64,000 bases of DNA from Urechidicola croceus (GCA_905181865.1 CAJIZG010000004.1:372001-436000), one strand, 5' to 3'; numbered from the stretch's first letter, positions 1 to 9,007 are shown. Notes: generated by a model from the letters alone, not told the origin. Translations and numbers: made by a program.

Positions 1-751
1 AGCTTCGGCTCGTAATTTTCCAGTTGAGGTGTTGTACTTGAGAAATGGTGATATTCCACAGTATTTACGTGACGGAGTAGTTGATGTAGCCATTTTAGGG
101 GAGAATACTTTAGTGGAAAAAGGAGAGGATTTAGAAATTGTTGAACGTTTAGGGTTTTCTAAGTGTAGAGTTTCTTTAGCAATCCCCAAAGATGTTGAAT
201 ATAGCGGAATTAGCGATTTTGAAGGTAAAAGAGTAGCAACCTCATATCCTAATACAGTTAAGAAATATTTGAAATCTCAAGGAATTGAAGCAGAGTTACA
301 CATTATTAATGGATCGGTAGAAATTGCGCCAAATATTGGCTTGGCAGATGCCATTTGCGATATCGTTTCAAGTGGAAGTACTTTATTTAAAAACGGTTTG
401 AAAGAAGTAGAGAAAATGTCTACTAGTGAAGCCGTATTGACTGTTGCTCCAAATTTATCTTCAGAAAAAAAGAAAATACTAGATACGATTCAGTTTAGAA
501 TTCAATCTGTTTTAAGAGGGCAAAATTCAAAATATATTTTGATGAATGCTCCTAATGATAAAGTTGAAGGGATTTTAAAATTATTACCAGGAATGAGAAG
601 TCCAACAGTTTTGCCATTGGCAGAAGAAGGATGGAGTTCAATACATACTGTTGTTTTAGGGAAACGAAAGTTTTGGGATATTATAGAAGGGTTAAAGGCA
701 AAAGGAGCAGAAGGGATTTTAGTAGTTCCTATTGAGAAGATGGTGTTGTAA
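1..751 (+). CDS. hisG: ATP phosphoribosyltransferase HisG, 5' end outside window
   Basis: Catalyses the first step of histidine synthesis, joining ATP and PRPP to phosphoribosyl-ATP in the cytosol. The frame is open from base 2 and reads ASARNFPVEVLYLRNGDIPQ, which is internal HisG sequence, so the true start lies before the window and the GTG at 29 is not it. About 249 residues are visible, so only the first few dozen are missing. The two substrate-binding lobes are seen (VDVAILGEN, SSGSTLFKNGL), followed by a C-terminal domain from about SVLRGQNSKYILMNAP to VVPIEKMVL. That tail matches the long, feedback-regulated form of HisG. It leads an eight-gene his cluster; hisD follows after 20 bases. 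Confidence 0.96.
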   Translation, partial: ASARNFPVEVLYLRNGDIPQYLRDGVVDVAILGENTLVEKGEDLEIVERLGFSKCRVSLAIPKDVEYSGISDFEGKRVATSYPNTVKKYLKSQGIEAELHIINGSVEIAPNIGLADAICDIVSSGSTLFKNGLKEVEKMSTSEAVLTVAPNLSSEKKKILDTIQFRIQSVLRGQNSKYILMNAPNDKVEGILKLLPGMRSPTVLPLAEEGWSSIHTVVLGKRKFWDIIEGLKAKGAEGILVVPIEKMVL

Positions 752-771
752 TTTTTGAAAAATTTGAAGTG

Positions 772-2055
772 ATGAACATTACTGTAAATCCAACTAGAGA
801 TAATTGGGCTAATTTAACGACCAGACCCGCAAAAGAAGCGGCTAATTTAAGTAAAACTATTTCAGATGTTTTTGATGAGGTACAAGTACATGGAGATAAG
901 GCCTTGCTGCTGTATACTAAAAAGTTCGATAAGGTTGCTTTAAAAAACTTAAAAGTAAGCGAGGTAGAAATAGGGCAAGCACGTTCATTATTGTCTCAAG
1001 ACTTGAAAGATGCCATTGCTTTGGCAAAAAAAAACATTGAAATTTTTCATAGTTCTCAGTTAATAGAAAAGCAAGTAGTTGAAACCACGAATGGAGTAGA
1101 GTGCTGGCAAGAGATGAGACCGATTGAAAAAGTAGGTTTGTATATTCCGGGAGGAACAGCACCACTATTTTCAACTATTTTAATGTTGGGGATTCCTGCG
1201 AAATTAGCAGGGTGTAAGGAGATTATTTTATGTACACCTCCGGATGTTTTTGGAAATATTAATCCGGCGATATTATATGCAGCCGAGTTGGTAGGAGTAA
1301 CCACCATTTTTAAGTTGGGTGGAGTTCAGGCGATTGCTGCATTAACATTTGGAACTGAGTCAGTGCCGAATGTATATAAGATTTTTGGACCAGGAAACCA
1401 GTTTGTAACAGGTGCAAAACAATATGCGTTAACCAAAAGTGTAGCAATTGATATGCCTGCAGGGCCATCGGAATTGATGGTGGTTACAGATCAAAAAGCA
1501 AATGCTACTTTTGTAGCTTCAGATTTACTATCTCAGGCAGAACACGGACACGATAGTCAGGTGATTTGTGTGTCAGATTCTTTGGAGAAATTAAAAGAAA
1601 TAGAAGCAGCGGTTGAAAAGCAATTAGCAGTTTTACCAAGAAGAGATATGGCAACAAGTGCTATTGAAAATTCGCAATTGATACTGATAGAAGATGTAAG
1701 CACTCAAATTGATTTTATAAACGAATATGCTCCCGAACATTTGATTTTAAATGTTGAGAATGAGGATGCGTATTTGGATAATATTATCAATTCTGGTTCG
1801 GTATTTATTGGGGCATACACTCCAGAAAGTGCAGGAGATTACGCTTCAGGAACAAATCACACATTACCTACAAATAGTTATGCAAGAATGTATAGCGGTG
1901 TAAATATGGATTCGTTTACGAAGAAGATTACTTTTCAAAAAATAACGAAGCAAGGGATTAAAAATATTGGACCTGCTATTGAATTGATGGCAGAAGCAGA
2001 AGGTTTAGAAGCGCACAAGAATGCAGTAACATTGCGTTTGGAAAGTTTAAAATAA
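772..2055 (+). CDS. hisD: Histidinol dehydrogenase
   Basis: Oxidises L-histidinol to L-histidine with two NAD in the last step of the pathway. The length of 427 residues is normal for HisD. Family signatures are present: a PGGTAPLFST segment near residue 128, the zinc and catalytic region HGHDSQ near 260, YAPEHLIL near 320 with the catalytic Glu-His pair, and SAGDYASGTNHTLPT near 360. I chose ATG 772 rather than the in-frame GTG 769 just before it, because the sequence from MNITVNP fits and ATG is the better start. Lies between hisG and hisC in the operon. Confidence 0.97.
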   Translation: MNITVNPTRDNWANLTTRPAKEAANLSKTISDVFDEVQVHGDKALLLYTKKFDKVALKNLKVSEVEIGQARSLLSQDLKDAIALAKKNIEIFHSSQLIEKQVVETTNGVECWQEMRPIEKVGLYIPGGTAPLFSTILMLGIPAKLAGCKEIILCTPPDVFGNINPAILYAAELVGVTTIFKLGGVQAIAALTFGTESVPNVYKIFGPGNQFVTGAKQYALTKSVAIDMPAGPSELMVVTDQKANATFVASDLLSQAEHGHDSQVICVSDSLEKLKEIEAAVEKQLAVLPRRDMATSAIENSQLILIEDVSTQIDFINEYAPEHLILNVENEDAYLDNIINSGSVFIGAYTPESAGDYASGTNHTLPTNSYARMYSGVNMDSFTKKITFQKITKQGIKNIGPAIELMAEAEGLEAHKNAVTLRLESLK

Positions 2056-2115
2056 AATTGGTGATGCGCGGATTTTCCATACTTGGAAAGTAGGAATCCA
2101 TAGGAATTAAATAAG

Positions 2116-2136
2116 ACCCTGAAACAAGTTCAGGGT
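2116..2136. repeat. Palindromic intergenic repeat, copy before hisC
   Basis: ACCCTGAA, a 5-base loop and TTCAGGGT form a perfect 8-bp stem that ends 7 bases before the chosen hisC ATG. A near-identical palindrome sits before hisF (5875-5895), and a degenerate one (about 5033-5056) sits before hisA. This resembles the short palindromic repeats commonly scattered between genes in flavobacterial genomes. The position close to the start could influence hisC translation, but that is inference. Confidence 0.75.
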
Positions 2137-2143
2137 GACGAAA

Positions 2144-3196
2144 ATGAAAAATAAAGACTTTAACATAAATCGGGTTATTCGCCCAAATATTGCCAAATTA
2201 AAGGCGTATTCTTCGGCTAGAGATGAGTTTGAAGAAGCGACTGCTGATATGGTTTTTTTAGATGCCAATGAAAATCCATTTCAAAATGGAGTGAATAGAT
2301 ATCCAGATCCTAAACAGCAAAATGTCAAAGAATTATTGTCGGCTTTGAAAGGAATTCCAACAGAACAAATTTTGTTGGGGAATGGAAGTGATGAAGTCTT
2401 GGATTTAATATTTAGAGCCTTTTGTGAGCCAAAAGAGGATAATGTAATTTTTCTGCCACCAACATACGGTATGTATGGTGTTTTGGCAGGATTGAATAAT
2501 ATTGACACCAAAGAGGTTTTATTGTCTGAGACTTTTGATTTAAAAGTGAAAGAGACGCTAGGTGCAGTTGACAAGCATTCGAAAATCATATTTTTATGCT
2601 CTCCAAATAATCCTTCCGGTAATGCTTTTTCAGCAAAGAGTATTCAACGGATTGTTGAAGATTTTAAAGGGTTGGTTGTTATTGATGAGGCCTATATAGA
2701 TTTTTCTTCTCAAGCCAGTTGGTTGGTACAATTGGATAAATACCCGAATTTGATTATCACTCAAACACTTTCAAAGGCGTTTGGAATGGCAGGGATTCGT
2801 TTAGGAATTTGTTATGGTTCAAAAGAGATTATTGAAATTTTAAACAGAATAAAACCGCCTTATAATGTAAATGAGTTGACGCAGCAAAGAGCAAAAGAGC
2901 GTCTGTTGAAAATGGATGAAGTATCTCAAGAGATTGAAAATATACTGAGTGAGCGTTCCAAGTTGGAAAAAAAACTAGAGGCTATTTCATATGTCGCAAA
3001 GATTTATCCTTCCGATGCAAATTTTATTTTGGTAAAGGTGGATGATGCGAATAAGCGTTATGATCAATTGATTGAAAAGAAAATAGTGATTCGTAATAGA
3101 ACGGCGCAAGCCTTATGTGAGAACACATTGAGATTGACTGTAGGTACGAAAGAAGAGAATGAGAAATTATTGAAAGCGTTAAATGAGATTGAATAG
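2144..3196 (+). CDS. hisC: Histidinol-phosphate aminotransferase
   Basis: PLP-dependent enzyme converting imidazole-acetol phosphate and glutamate to histidinol phosphate. It is 350 residues long. It shows the fold-type I aminotransferase core: LDANENPFQNGVNRYPD near the start, LLGNGSDEVLDLIFRAF near residue 75, the CSPNNPSGNAFS turn near 155, and TLSKAFGMAGIRLG near 210 with the Schiff-base lysine. GTG 2135 is in frame but lies inside the palindromic repeat, so ATG 2144 is preferred. The spacer after hisD is 88 bases and holds the repeat plus an imperfect GGATT...AATCC inverted repeat. Confidence 0.95.
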   Translation: MKNKDFNINRVIRPNIAKLKAYSSARDEFEEATADMVFLDANENPFQNGVNRYPDPKQQNVKELLSALKGIPTEQILLGNGSDEVLDLIFRAFCEPKEDNVIFLPPTYGMYGVLAGLNNIDTKEVLLSETFDLKVKETLGAVDKHSKIIFLCSPNNPSGNAFSAKSIQRIVEDFKGLVVIDEAYIDFSSQASWLVQLDKYPNLIITQTLSKAFGMAGIRLGICYGSKEIIEILNRIKPPYNVNELTQQRAKERLLKMDEVSQEIENILSERSKLEKKLEAISYVAKIYPSDANFILVKVDDANKRYDQLIEKKIVIRNRTAQALCENTLRLTVGTKEENEKLLKALNEIE

Positions 3197-3264
3197 TATC
3201 TAGTTACAAGTATCGAGTACTTTATTCACGATACCAATATACCTGATGCAAAATACTAAGTTTT

Positions 3265-4404
3265 ATGAAAAAAGTACTATTTATAGATAGAGATGGAACT
3301 TTGGTAATTGAACCTCCAATAGATTATCAGTTAGATAGTCTAGAAAAATTGGAATTTTATCCAAAGGTATTTCAATACATGAGTAAAATTGCTACTGAGT
3401 TGAATTTCGAGTTAGTGATGGTGACAAATCAAGATGGTTTGGGAACAGCTTCTTTTCCAGAAGACACTTTTTGGCCTACTCAAAATAAAGTGATTCAGTC
3501 ATTAGAAAATGAAGGGGTTGTATTTAAGGATATAATTATCGATAGAACTTTCCCGCATGAAAATGCTCCAACACGAAAACCTAGAACAGGATTGCTTACG
3601 AAGTATTTAAATGCTGGGGAATATGATTTAGAGAACTCATTTGTAATTGGTGATCGATTGACAGACATAGAGTTGGCAAAAAATTTGGGTGCAAAAGGAA
3701 TTTACATGAACAATGTCGATGGTTTAGCAGATGAAGAATTGTTTGTTAAAAGAACGGAGTTAAACGACGTGATCGCCATTGAAACTTCTGATTGGAAACT
3801 GATTTACGAGTTTTTAAAGTTAGAAGATCGTACAGCAGAGATTACAAGAAATACTAATGAAACTAAAATTTTCATTAAAGTAAATTTAGATGGAACGGGC
3901 AAAAGTGATATCAGCACTGGAATTGATTTTTTTGATCACATGCTAGATCAAATAGCGAGACATGGAAATATGAATCTTACGATTCAGGTAAAAGGTGATT
4001 TAGAAGTAGATGAGCACCATACTATAGAAGATACGATGATTGCTTTAGGAGAAGTTTTTGCTGAAGCGCTTGGAAATAAATTAGGTATTGAACGTTACGG
4101 ATTTTGTTTGCCAATGGATGATTGTTTGGCTCAGGTAGCAATTGATTTTGGTGGAAGAAATTGGTTAGTTTGGGATGCTGATTTTAAGAGAGAAATGATT
4201 GGTAAAATGCCTACAGAAATGTTTTTGCACTTGTTTAAGTCATTTACCGATGGAGCGCGATGTAATTTGAATGTGAAGGCAGAAGGAGATAATGAACACC
4301 ACAAAATTGAAGGAATATTTAAGGCCTTTGCAAAGGCAATTAAAATGGCAGTGAAAAGAGATCCAGAGAAAATGATTTTGCCATCAACAAAAGGAATATT
4401 ATAA
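3265..4404 (+). CDS. hisB: Bifunctional histidinol-phosphatase / imidazoleglycerol-phosphate dehydratase
   Basis: A fusion of two histidine-pathway enzymes in one 379-residue chain. Residues 1 to about 170 are an HAD-type phosphatase with FIDRDGT at 6-12 (nucleophile Asp8, Asp10) and [18 protein letters not shown] near 130. From about 188 onward is IGP dehydratase, with the manganese-binding histidine motifs DEHHTIEDT near 250 and [12 protein letters not shown] near 343. This fusion occurs in enterobacteria and in Bacteroidota. The TAA stop shares its last base with the hisH ATG, so hisB and hisH are translationally coupled. Confidence 0.97.
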   Translation: MKKVLFIDRDGTLVIEPPIDYQLDSLEKLEFYPKVFQYMSKIATELNFELVMVTNQDGLGTASFPEDTFWPTQNKVIQSLENEGVVFKDIIIDRTFPHENAPTRKPRTGLLTKYLNAGEYDLENSFVIGDRLTDIELAKNLGAKGIYMNNVDGLADEELFVKRTELNDVIAIETSDWKLIYEFLKLEDRTAEITRNTNETKIFIKVNLDGTGKSDISTGIDFFDHMLDQIARHGNMNLTIQVKGDLEVDEHHTIEDTMIALGEVFAEALGNKLGIERYGFCLPMDDCLAQVAIDFGGRNWLVWDADFKREMIGKMPTEMFLHLFKSFTDGARCNLNVKAEGDNEHHKIEGIFKAFAKAIKMAVKRDPEKMILPSTKGIL

Positions 4405-4988
4405 TGAGTAAGATAGTAATTATAGATTACGGAGCGGGTAATGTTCGCTCGGTTCAATTCGCAGTAGAAAGATTGGGTTATAAAGCCATTTGTTCTAATG
4501 ATGCTGAGGTTATCAAGTCTGCAGATAAGGTTATTTTTCCAGGTGTTGGAGAAGCATCGAGTGCTATGGAGGAATTACGAAAACAAGGATTAGATTTGGT
4601 GATTCCTATGTTAATGCAACCCGTTTTGGGAATTTGCTTAGGAATGCAATTGATGTGTAGATTTTCCGAGGAAAACCATACAGATTGTTTAAATATATTT
4701 CCGATTGATGTTGTTAAGTTTAATGAAAAGTTAAAGGTACCTCAAATAGGCTGGAATGTTATAAATAACCTTAAAGATGAGTTGTTCAAAGGGATTGCAG
4801 AAAACTCGTATGTATATTATGTGCATAGTTATTATATTCCTGAGAATGAGTATGCTATTGCATTGACAGATTACGGAGTTCAATATGCAGGAGCGATCAA
4901 AAAAGACAACTTTTATGCGTGTCAGTTTCACCCTGAAAAGAGTAGTGATATTGGAGAGCAAATAGTAAAGAATTTCATAGCACTTTAG
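4404..4988 (+). CDS. hisH: Imidazole glycerol phosphate synthase, glutaminase subunit HisH
   Basis: Glutaminase half of IGP synthase, passing ammonia to HisF. The 194 residues form a class I glutamine amidotransferase with the nucleophile Cys78 in GICLGMQLM and the His176-x-Glu178 pair in CQFHPEKS, so the triad is complete. Its start overlaps the hisB stop by one base. hisA follows after an 87-base spacer with hairpins, and hisF, the partner subunit, is two genes downstream. Confidence 0.97.
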   Translation: MSKIVIIDYGAGNVRSVQFAVERLGYKAICSNDAEVIKSADKVIFPGVGEASSAMEELRKQGLDLVIPMLMQPVLGICLGMQLMCRFSEENHTDCLNIFPIDVVKFNEKLKVPQIGWNVINNLKDELFKGIAENSYVYYVHSYYIPENEYAIALTDYGVQYAGAIKKDNFYACQFHPEKSSDIGEQIVKNFIAL

Positions 4989-4993
4989 TGCTA

Positions 4994-5074
4994 ATCCTGA
5001 ATTTATTTAGGATCAATTAATTATAAATCAGAAGACCCTTAAATAAGTTTGGGGTTGATTATTAAAAAATAATC
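4994..5074. repeat. Spacer hairpins before hisA
   Basis: The 87-base hisH-hisA spacer carries three potential stem-loops. ATCCT...AGGAT pairs at 4994-5013. A degenerate CCC...GGGG relative of the his palindrome lies at about 5033-5056. A perfect 7-bp stem GATTATT/AATAATC with an AAAA loop lies at 5057-5074, ending one base before the hisA ATG at 5076. The last hairpin covers the usual ribosome-binding position. Confidence 0.55.
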
Positions 5075-5075
5075 A

Positions 5076-5798
5076 ATGAGAATAATACCTGCCATAGATA
5101 TTATAGAAGGTAAATGTGTACGACTTTCAAAAGGAGATTATAACACAAAGATTATCTATAATGAAAATCCGCTTGAAGTTGCAAAAAAATTTCAAGATCA
5201 CGGAATTGAATATTTGCATTTAGTTGATTTAGACGGCGCGAAAGCAAGTCATATAGTGAATCATAAAGTGTTAGAACAGATCGCGACTAAAACGGATTTA
5301 AAGATTGATTTTGGAGGAGGTTTAAAAACGAATGAGGATTTAAAAATCGCCTTTGAAAGTGGTGCGAATCAGATTACTGGTGGAAGCATTGCAGTAAAAA
5401 ACCCAGCAACTTTTAAAAGTTGGTTAGTAAAATTCGGGAATGATAAAATCATCTTGGGAGCAGATGCTAATGACGAAAAGATTGCCGTGAGCGGATGGCA
5501 AGAAGAATCAGATCAAGAATTGATTCCGTTTGTAAAAGGATATCAAGTTGAGGGTGTGAGCTATGTTATTTGTACCGATATTTCAAAAGATGGAATGCTA
5601 GAAGGGCCTTCTTTTGATTTGTATAAAAAGATGTTAGAACAACTGTCAGGTATAAAGTTAATCGCGTCAGGAGGAATTTCAACATTTGATGAGTTACCTC
5701 GCTTGGCTGAACTAGGATGTGAAGGAACAATTATTGGAAAGGCTATTTATGAGAATAGAATTAGTCTGAAGCAGCTAGAGGATTATATAGTAGGTTAG
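5076..5798 (+). CDS. hisA: Phosphoribosylformimino-AICAR ribotide isomerase
   Basis: TIM-barrel isomerase converting ProFAR to PRFAR. The 240 residues open with [22 protein letters not shown], giving catalytic Asp8, and the second acid lies in [16 protein letters not shown] near residue 129. Half-barrel phosphate loops [10 protein letters not shown] and [14 protein letters not shown] are both present. It is homologous to HisF two positions on. The start is ATG 5076, directly after a hairpin. Confidence 0.96.
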   Translation: MRIIPAIDIIEGKCVRLSKGDYNTKIIYNENPLEVAKKFQDHGIEYLHLVDLDGAKASHIVNHKVLEQIATKTDLKIDFGGGLKTNEDLKIAFESGANQITGGSIAVKNPATFKSWLVKFGNDKIILGADANDEKIAVSGWQEESDQELIPFVKGYQVEGVSYVICTDISKDGMLEGPSFDLYKKMLEQLSGIKLIASGGISTFDELPRLAELGCEGTIIGKAIYENRISLKQLEDYIVG

Positions 5799-5813
5799 CG
5801 CTGTGCTGAAGGA

Positions 5814-5895
5814 GCCTTGTCGGGAGACAGGCTTGATTCATAATCGCAGCCGTCTAAAGTATAATATTAATGAGACCCTGAAACAATTTCAGGGA
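5814..5895. repeat. Repeats in hisA-hisF spacer, including second copy of the his palindrome
   Basis: CCCTGAA and TTCAGGG at 5876-5882 and 5888-5894 pair around a 5-base loop, matching the repeat before hisC in all but a few positions. Upstream at 5814-5832 an imperfect GCCTTGTC/GACAGGC hairpin forms a second, G/C-richer element that stands out from the surrounding AT-rich DNA. The palindrome ends 15 bases before the hisF ATG. Confidence 0.65.
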
Positions 5896-5909
5896 AACGA
5901 AAAGTAATT

Positions 5910-6665
5910 ATGTTAACAAAAAGAATCATACCCTGTTTAGACATTAAAGATGGTCGCACTGTTAAGGGCGTAAATTTTGTAGGTTTAAGAGATGCTGGAG
6001 ATCCTGTTGAACTGGCTGACAGGTATTCAAAAGAAGGTGCCGATGAATTGGTGTTTTTAGATATCACAGCAACGAAAGAAAGAAGAAAAACGTTGATTGA
6101 AATGGTAGAGAAAGTGGCTAGGCGTGTAAACATTCCGTTTACTGTTGGAGGTGGAATTTCATCAATAGAAGATGTAAATATATTGTTACGTGCTGGTGCC
6201 GATAAAGTTTCGATAAACTCATCGGCGGTAAAAGATCCGCAATTAATTAATGATTTGGCTAATAAATTTGGGAGTCAGTGTGTCGTGTTGGCGGTAGATG
6301 CCAAATTAATAGGTGATGAGTGGAAAGTGTTTTTAGTAGGGGGCAGAGTTGAGACTGAACTAAATTTGTTTGATTGGGTAAAAGAAGGGGTAAAGCGCGG
6401 TGCAGGAGAGATTCTATTTACTTCAATGAATAACGATGGCACGAAAGATGGATTTGCGAATGACGCATTAAGAAGACTGTCTGAAGAAGTGAATGTACCA
6501 ATCATTGCGAGCGGAGGAGCGGGAACCATTCAGCACTTTACAGATACTTTTATTGAGGGAAAATCTGATGCTGCTTTAGCGGCAAGTGTTTTCCACTTTA
6601 AAGAAATAGAAATTGTAGATTTGAAAAACGAATTGGCAGCGCAAGGAATAAAAATGAGATTGTAA
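5910..6665 (+). CDS. hisF: Imidazole glycerol phosphate synthase, cyclase subunit HisF
   Basis: Cyclase half of IGP synthase, converting PRFAR plus ammonia from HisH into IGP and AICAR. The 251 residues form a TIM barrel with catalytic Asp11 in [15 protein letters not shown] and a second Asp near 130 in [10 protein letters not shown]. The phosphate loops [12 protein letters not shown] and [12 protein letters not shown] are both present. The AICAR by-product links this step to purine synthesis. Length and motifs are all typical. Confidence 0.97.
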   Translation: MLTKRIIPCLDIKDGRTVKGVNFVGLRDAGDPVELADRYSKEGADELVFLDITATKERRKTLIEMVEKVARRVNIPFTVGGGISSIEDVNILLRAGADKVSINSSAVKDPQLINDLANKFGSQCVVLAVDAKLIGDEWKVFLVGGRVETELNLFDWVKEGVKRGAGEILFTSMNNDGTKDGFANDALRRLSEEVNVPIIASGGAGTIQHFTDTFIEGKSDAALAASVFHFKEIEIVDLKNELAAQGIKMRL

Positions 6666-6740
6666 AATATGTTGATGGTATTCGGTTGTTCGTTGGCAGT
6701 ATTCCAACAACAATCAACCAACAACAATCAACTAAATGAA

Positions 6741-7337
6741 ATGACTATAAATTTTGATAAAACTACAGGACTTGTTCCAGCAATAATTCAAGATGCACAA
6801 ACAAAAAATGTGTTGATGTTGGGTTATATGAATCAAGAAGCATTTGATAAAACAGTTGCTATAAACAAGGTGACTTTTTATAGTAGGAGTAAGCAACGAT
6901 TATGGACAAAAGGTGAAGAGAGTGGTAACTTCTTGGAGTTGGTAAGTGTAAAAAATGACTGTGATAAGGATACGTTGTTGATTCAAGTTGCACCTCAGGG
7001 ACCTACTTGTCATAAGGGAACAGATACTTGTTGGAAAGGTGAGAACACCCAAGATTATGGATTCTTAACAACCTTAGAAGATGTGATATCTGAGCGCATA
7101 GCGAACAAGGATATACAAAAGTCTTATGTCGCTAGTTTGTTTTCAAAAGGAATTAATAAAGTAGCACAAAAAGTAGGTGAAGAAGCGGTGGAAACTGTTA
7201 TTGAAGCCATGGATAATAATGATGATTTATTTTTATATGAATCAGCAGATTTATTATTTCATTATTTGATGCTTCTACAAGCAAAAGGCTTTAAATTGGA
7301 AGATATTATCCAAGAATTGAAAGGACGTCAAAAATAA
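6741..7337 (+). CDS. hisI: Bifunctional phosphoribosyl-AMP cyclohydrolase / phosphoribosyl-ATP pyrophosphatase
   Basis: Fusion enzyme (HisIE) for steps two and three of the pathway. The N-terminal cyclohydrolase (about 1-110) has FYSRSKQRLWTKGEESGN and the metal-binding CHKGTDTCW. The C-terminal pyrophosphatase (about 115-198) has KVGEEAVETVIEAM and a final helical region. The frame opens at 6669, but ATG 6741 gives the normal length of 198 residues. The 24 codons before it are a low-complexity stretch (repeats of CAACAATCAAC) that does not resemble HisI, so I treat it as spacer. Confidence 0.94.
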   Translation: MTINFDKTTGLVPAIIQDAQTKNVLMLGYMNQEAFDKTVAINKVTFYSRSKQRLWTKGEESGNFLELVSVKNDCDKDTLLIQVAPQGPTCHKGTDTCWKGENTQDYGFLTTLEDVISERIANKDIQKSYVASLFSKGINKVAQKVGEEAVETVIEAMDNNDDLFLYESADLLFHYLMLLQAKGFKLEDIIQELKGRQK

Positions 7338-7340
7338 TTG

Positions 7341-7754
7341 ATGGAAATGTCGAATTCTAATTTGAATACTTTTTCATTCAGCTTAACAGTTCAAGTTGAA
7401 GATATTGATGTGCTCAACCATGTTAATAATTTAGTGTATTTAAAATGGGTAAATGAAGCTTCTGAACGGCATTGGAAAGTGCTTTCTAATGATCAAATAA
7501 ACACCAAATATTTTTGGTTTTGTATTCGTCATGAAATCGATTACAAAGGGGAAGCATTTTTAGGAGATAAAATAACTGTTCGCACATGGGTAGGCGAATC
7601 AAAAGGAGTAAAGTCGATTCGTCACGTAGCAATATATAAAGACGACAATCTCCTTGCTAAATCTGCTTCAACGTGGTGTCTAATTGACGCGAAGACTCAA
7701 AAGCCTACAAGAATTCGAGAAGATATTTTGGAACTATTATCAAATTCAATTTGA
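7341..7754 (+). CDS. Acyl-CoA thioesterase, 4HBT hot-dog family
   Basis: A single hot-dog domain of 137 residues, related to YbgC/FadM-type thioesterases that hydrolyse acyl-CoA or acyl-ACP. The family signature near residue 22 reads VEDIDVLNHVNNLVYLKW, followed by the long helix and a five-stranded sheet ending in STWCLIDAKTQKPTRI. It starts three bases after the hisI stop and is probably co-transcribed with the his genes, although no link to histidine synthesis is apparent. Substrate cannot be told from sequence. ATG 7341 is preferred to the TTG just before it. Confidence 0.85.
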   Translation: MEMSNSNLNTFSFSLTVQVEDIDVLNHVNNLVYLKWVNEASERHWKVLSNDQINTKYFWFCIRHEIDYKGEAFLGDKITVRTWVGESKGVKSIRHVAIYKDDNLLAKSASTWCLIDAKTQKPTRIREDILELLSNSI

Positions 7755-7777
7755 GATAAACTTTTTACTTATTTCAA

Positions 7778-8127
7778 TTATGATTCTCTTTTCTTTTTTT
7801 GTTGCTTCTGAATAATTCCATTGATTTTTTCTGCTTCTTCGCGTGTAAATTTAGTCAATAATTTTTCAGTCATTGATTTATTTGATTTTGCAAAAATGAC
7901 ACTTTTTTCTTCTTCAGTTAAGTCCTTTTCTTTGATTTGCGCATAATTGTTTTCCTGACGTTCTAAAAGAAATGCGTAAATAAATTCTTTTTTCTCCTTA
8001 TTTAAATCCATTTCATTGGCAATAGCCGTTGAACTTCTTTTTGCTCTTTTTTCAAAATTTGTTATCTGTTGCCCAGCACATGACATTAAAATGCAATTAA
8101 TAACATAAATAATAATACTTTTTTCAT
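7778..8127 (-). pseudogene. Small lipoprotein with frameshift in its signal peptide
   Basis: An intact 102-codon frame runs from 8086 to 7778, begins MSCAGQQ and continues as a charged helical protein rich in Lys and Glu. Just upstream, from ATG 8127, a perfect lipoprotein signal start reads MKKVLLFMLLIAF in another frame and then stops at TAA. Adding one base to the run of four A (plus strand) near 8090 would join them as IAFLMSCAGQQ, a textbook lipobox. As it stands, the signal and mature parts are out of frame by one base. It could be a pseudogene, a slippage-switched gene or a sequencing error. The mature part is not recognised beyond a small flavobacterial lipoprotein. Confidence 0.7.
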
Positions 8128-8296
8128 CTTGATATTTTTACGTTAGCAAAGGTGATAAATATAGATTAATTTATATAATTAAACCTGATTAAATGATTTT
8201 ATTGGTAATAGATACGCAATAGTTATAATTGATAAAATAGAAAATTAACGTTGGAAGTAGTTTGAATTCTTTATAAAAAAATTATCTTTTAAAGAT

Positions 8297-8535
8297 ATGG
8301 TGCATAGAATATTACGAGTCTTATTTTTATTTTCATCCTTGGGAGTTGTATTGATTTTTTGGATTTGGAATTCACTATTTAAAAAAGGGAATCTAAGAAA
8401 GTCGAATTGTTAAAATTAAAATGACCAAACCTGCTATATTACATCATAGATGATGCAGTATTTAAAAATATGAGTGGTTGTAAATGTGTGAGTGTATGGT
8501 TAAACCAAATGCTAAGGGCGTACCTTCTTAATTTA
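8297..8535 (+). pseudogene. Degraded remnant of a sulfatase gene (5' end)
   Basis: This stretch aligns by eye with the first part of the intact sulfatase at 20887. Both begin AAAGATATG, share the LGV...FW...NS segment of the signal region, then GACCAAAC, GATGATGCA, ATATGAGTG and ACCAAATGCTAAG. Relative to the intact gene the remnant has internal deletions and an early TAA after 39 codons, and similarity stops just after the position of the CAPSR active-site segment. It cannot encode a sulfatase. It lies upstream of the SusC gene, on the opposite side of the locus from the intact copy, suggesting an old duplication or rearrangement. Confidence 0.85.
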
Positions 8536-9007
8536 GAGTAGTACCCTTTTGGGCACTTTGTTCTACAAGACCTTATAAACCAATTGTTCGATTTTTTTTT
8601 TGATTTTAATCACATGATTTATTCGAATTGACAAATTTGTTAAAAATGCTCAAGGGCTATTTTAATATACGAACAGTCTTATTTAAAAGGTACAATACGT
8701 TATTTACAATAGTCATACACCCTTTATGATTATTGAAGTAATTGTTAAAATTATAAAGTATTTGTTATAGCAAGATTCATGATGGACATATTATTCATAG
8801 AAATGGACGCACCGGTCATATCTTTAAAAATAGATTTTTACATTTTTAGGTATCCTGGAGTCAAGAATGGAAATCTAAGTTTGGTAAATTGATTTCGCGT
8901 TTTTTTTAGTTTGCTCAGCATATCCATGTTTTAGAATATTTTGTCCATTCGTTAACAATTGTTTAGGTCTAGTTTAGCTGTCTAAACATAATTCTAAATA
9001 ATTAAAA
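8536..9007. other. Non-coding leader upstream of SusC gene
   Basis: No gene is seen here on either strand. A short GT-CCC/GGG-AC hairpin at 8541-8556 is followed by a few T and might end transcripts. Close to the SusC gene, GTTTAG at 8961-8966 and CTAAAC at 8982-8987 form an inverted repeat, with another GTTTAG between them at 8972-8977. That array is a reasonable binding site for the hybrid two-component regulator encoded at 16754, but this is inference. No clear TTTG/TAnnTTTG promoter pair was found. Confidence 0.4.

Noticed and set aside
6669-6740. Longer N-terminus for HisIE from ATG 6669
   Set aside because: The extra 24 residues are low-complexity repeat sequence (CAACAATCAAC copies) unlike HisI; ATG 6741 gives the usual length.
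8536-9007. Small protein genes in the susC leader
   Set aside because: Frames here are short, lack good starts and resemble no protein.
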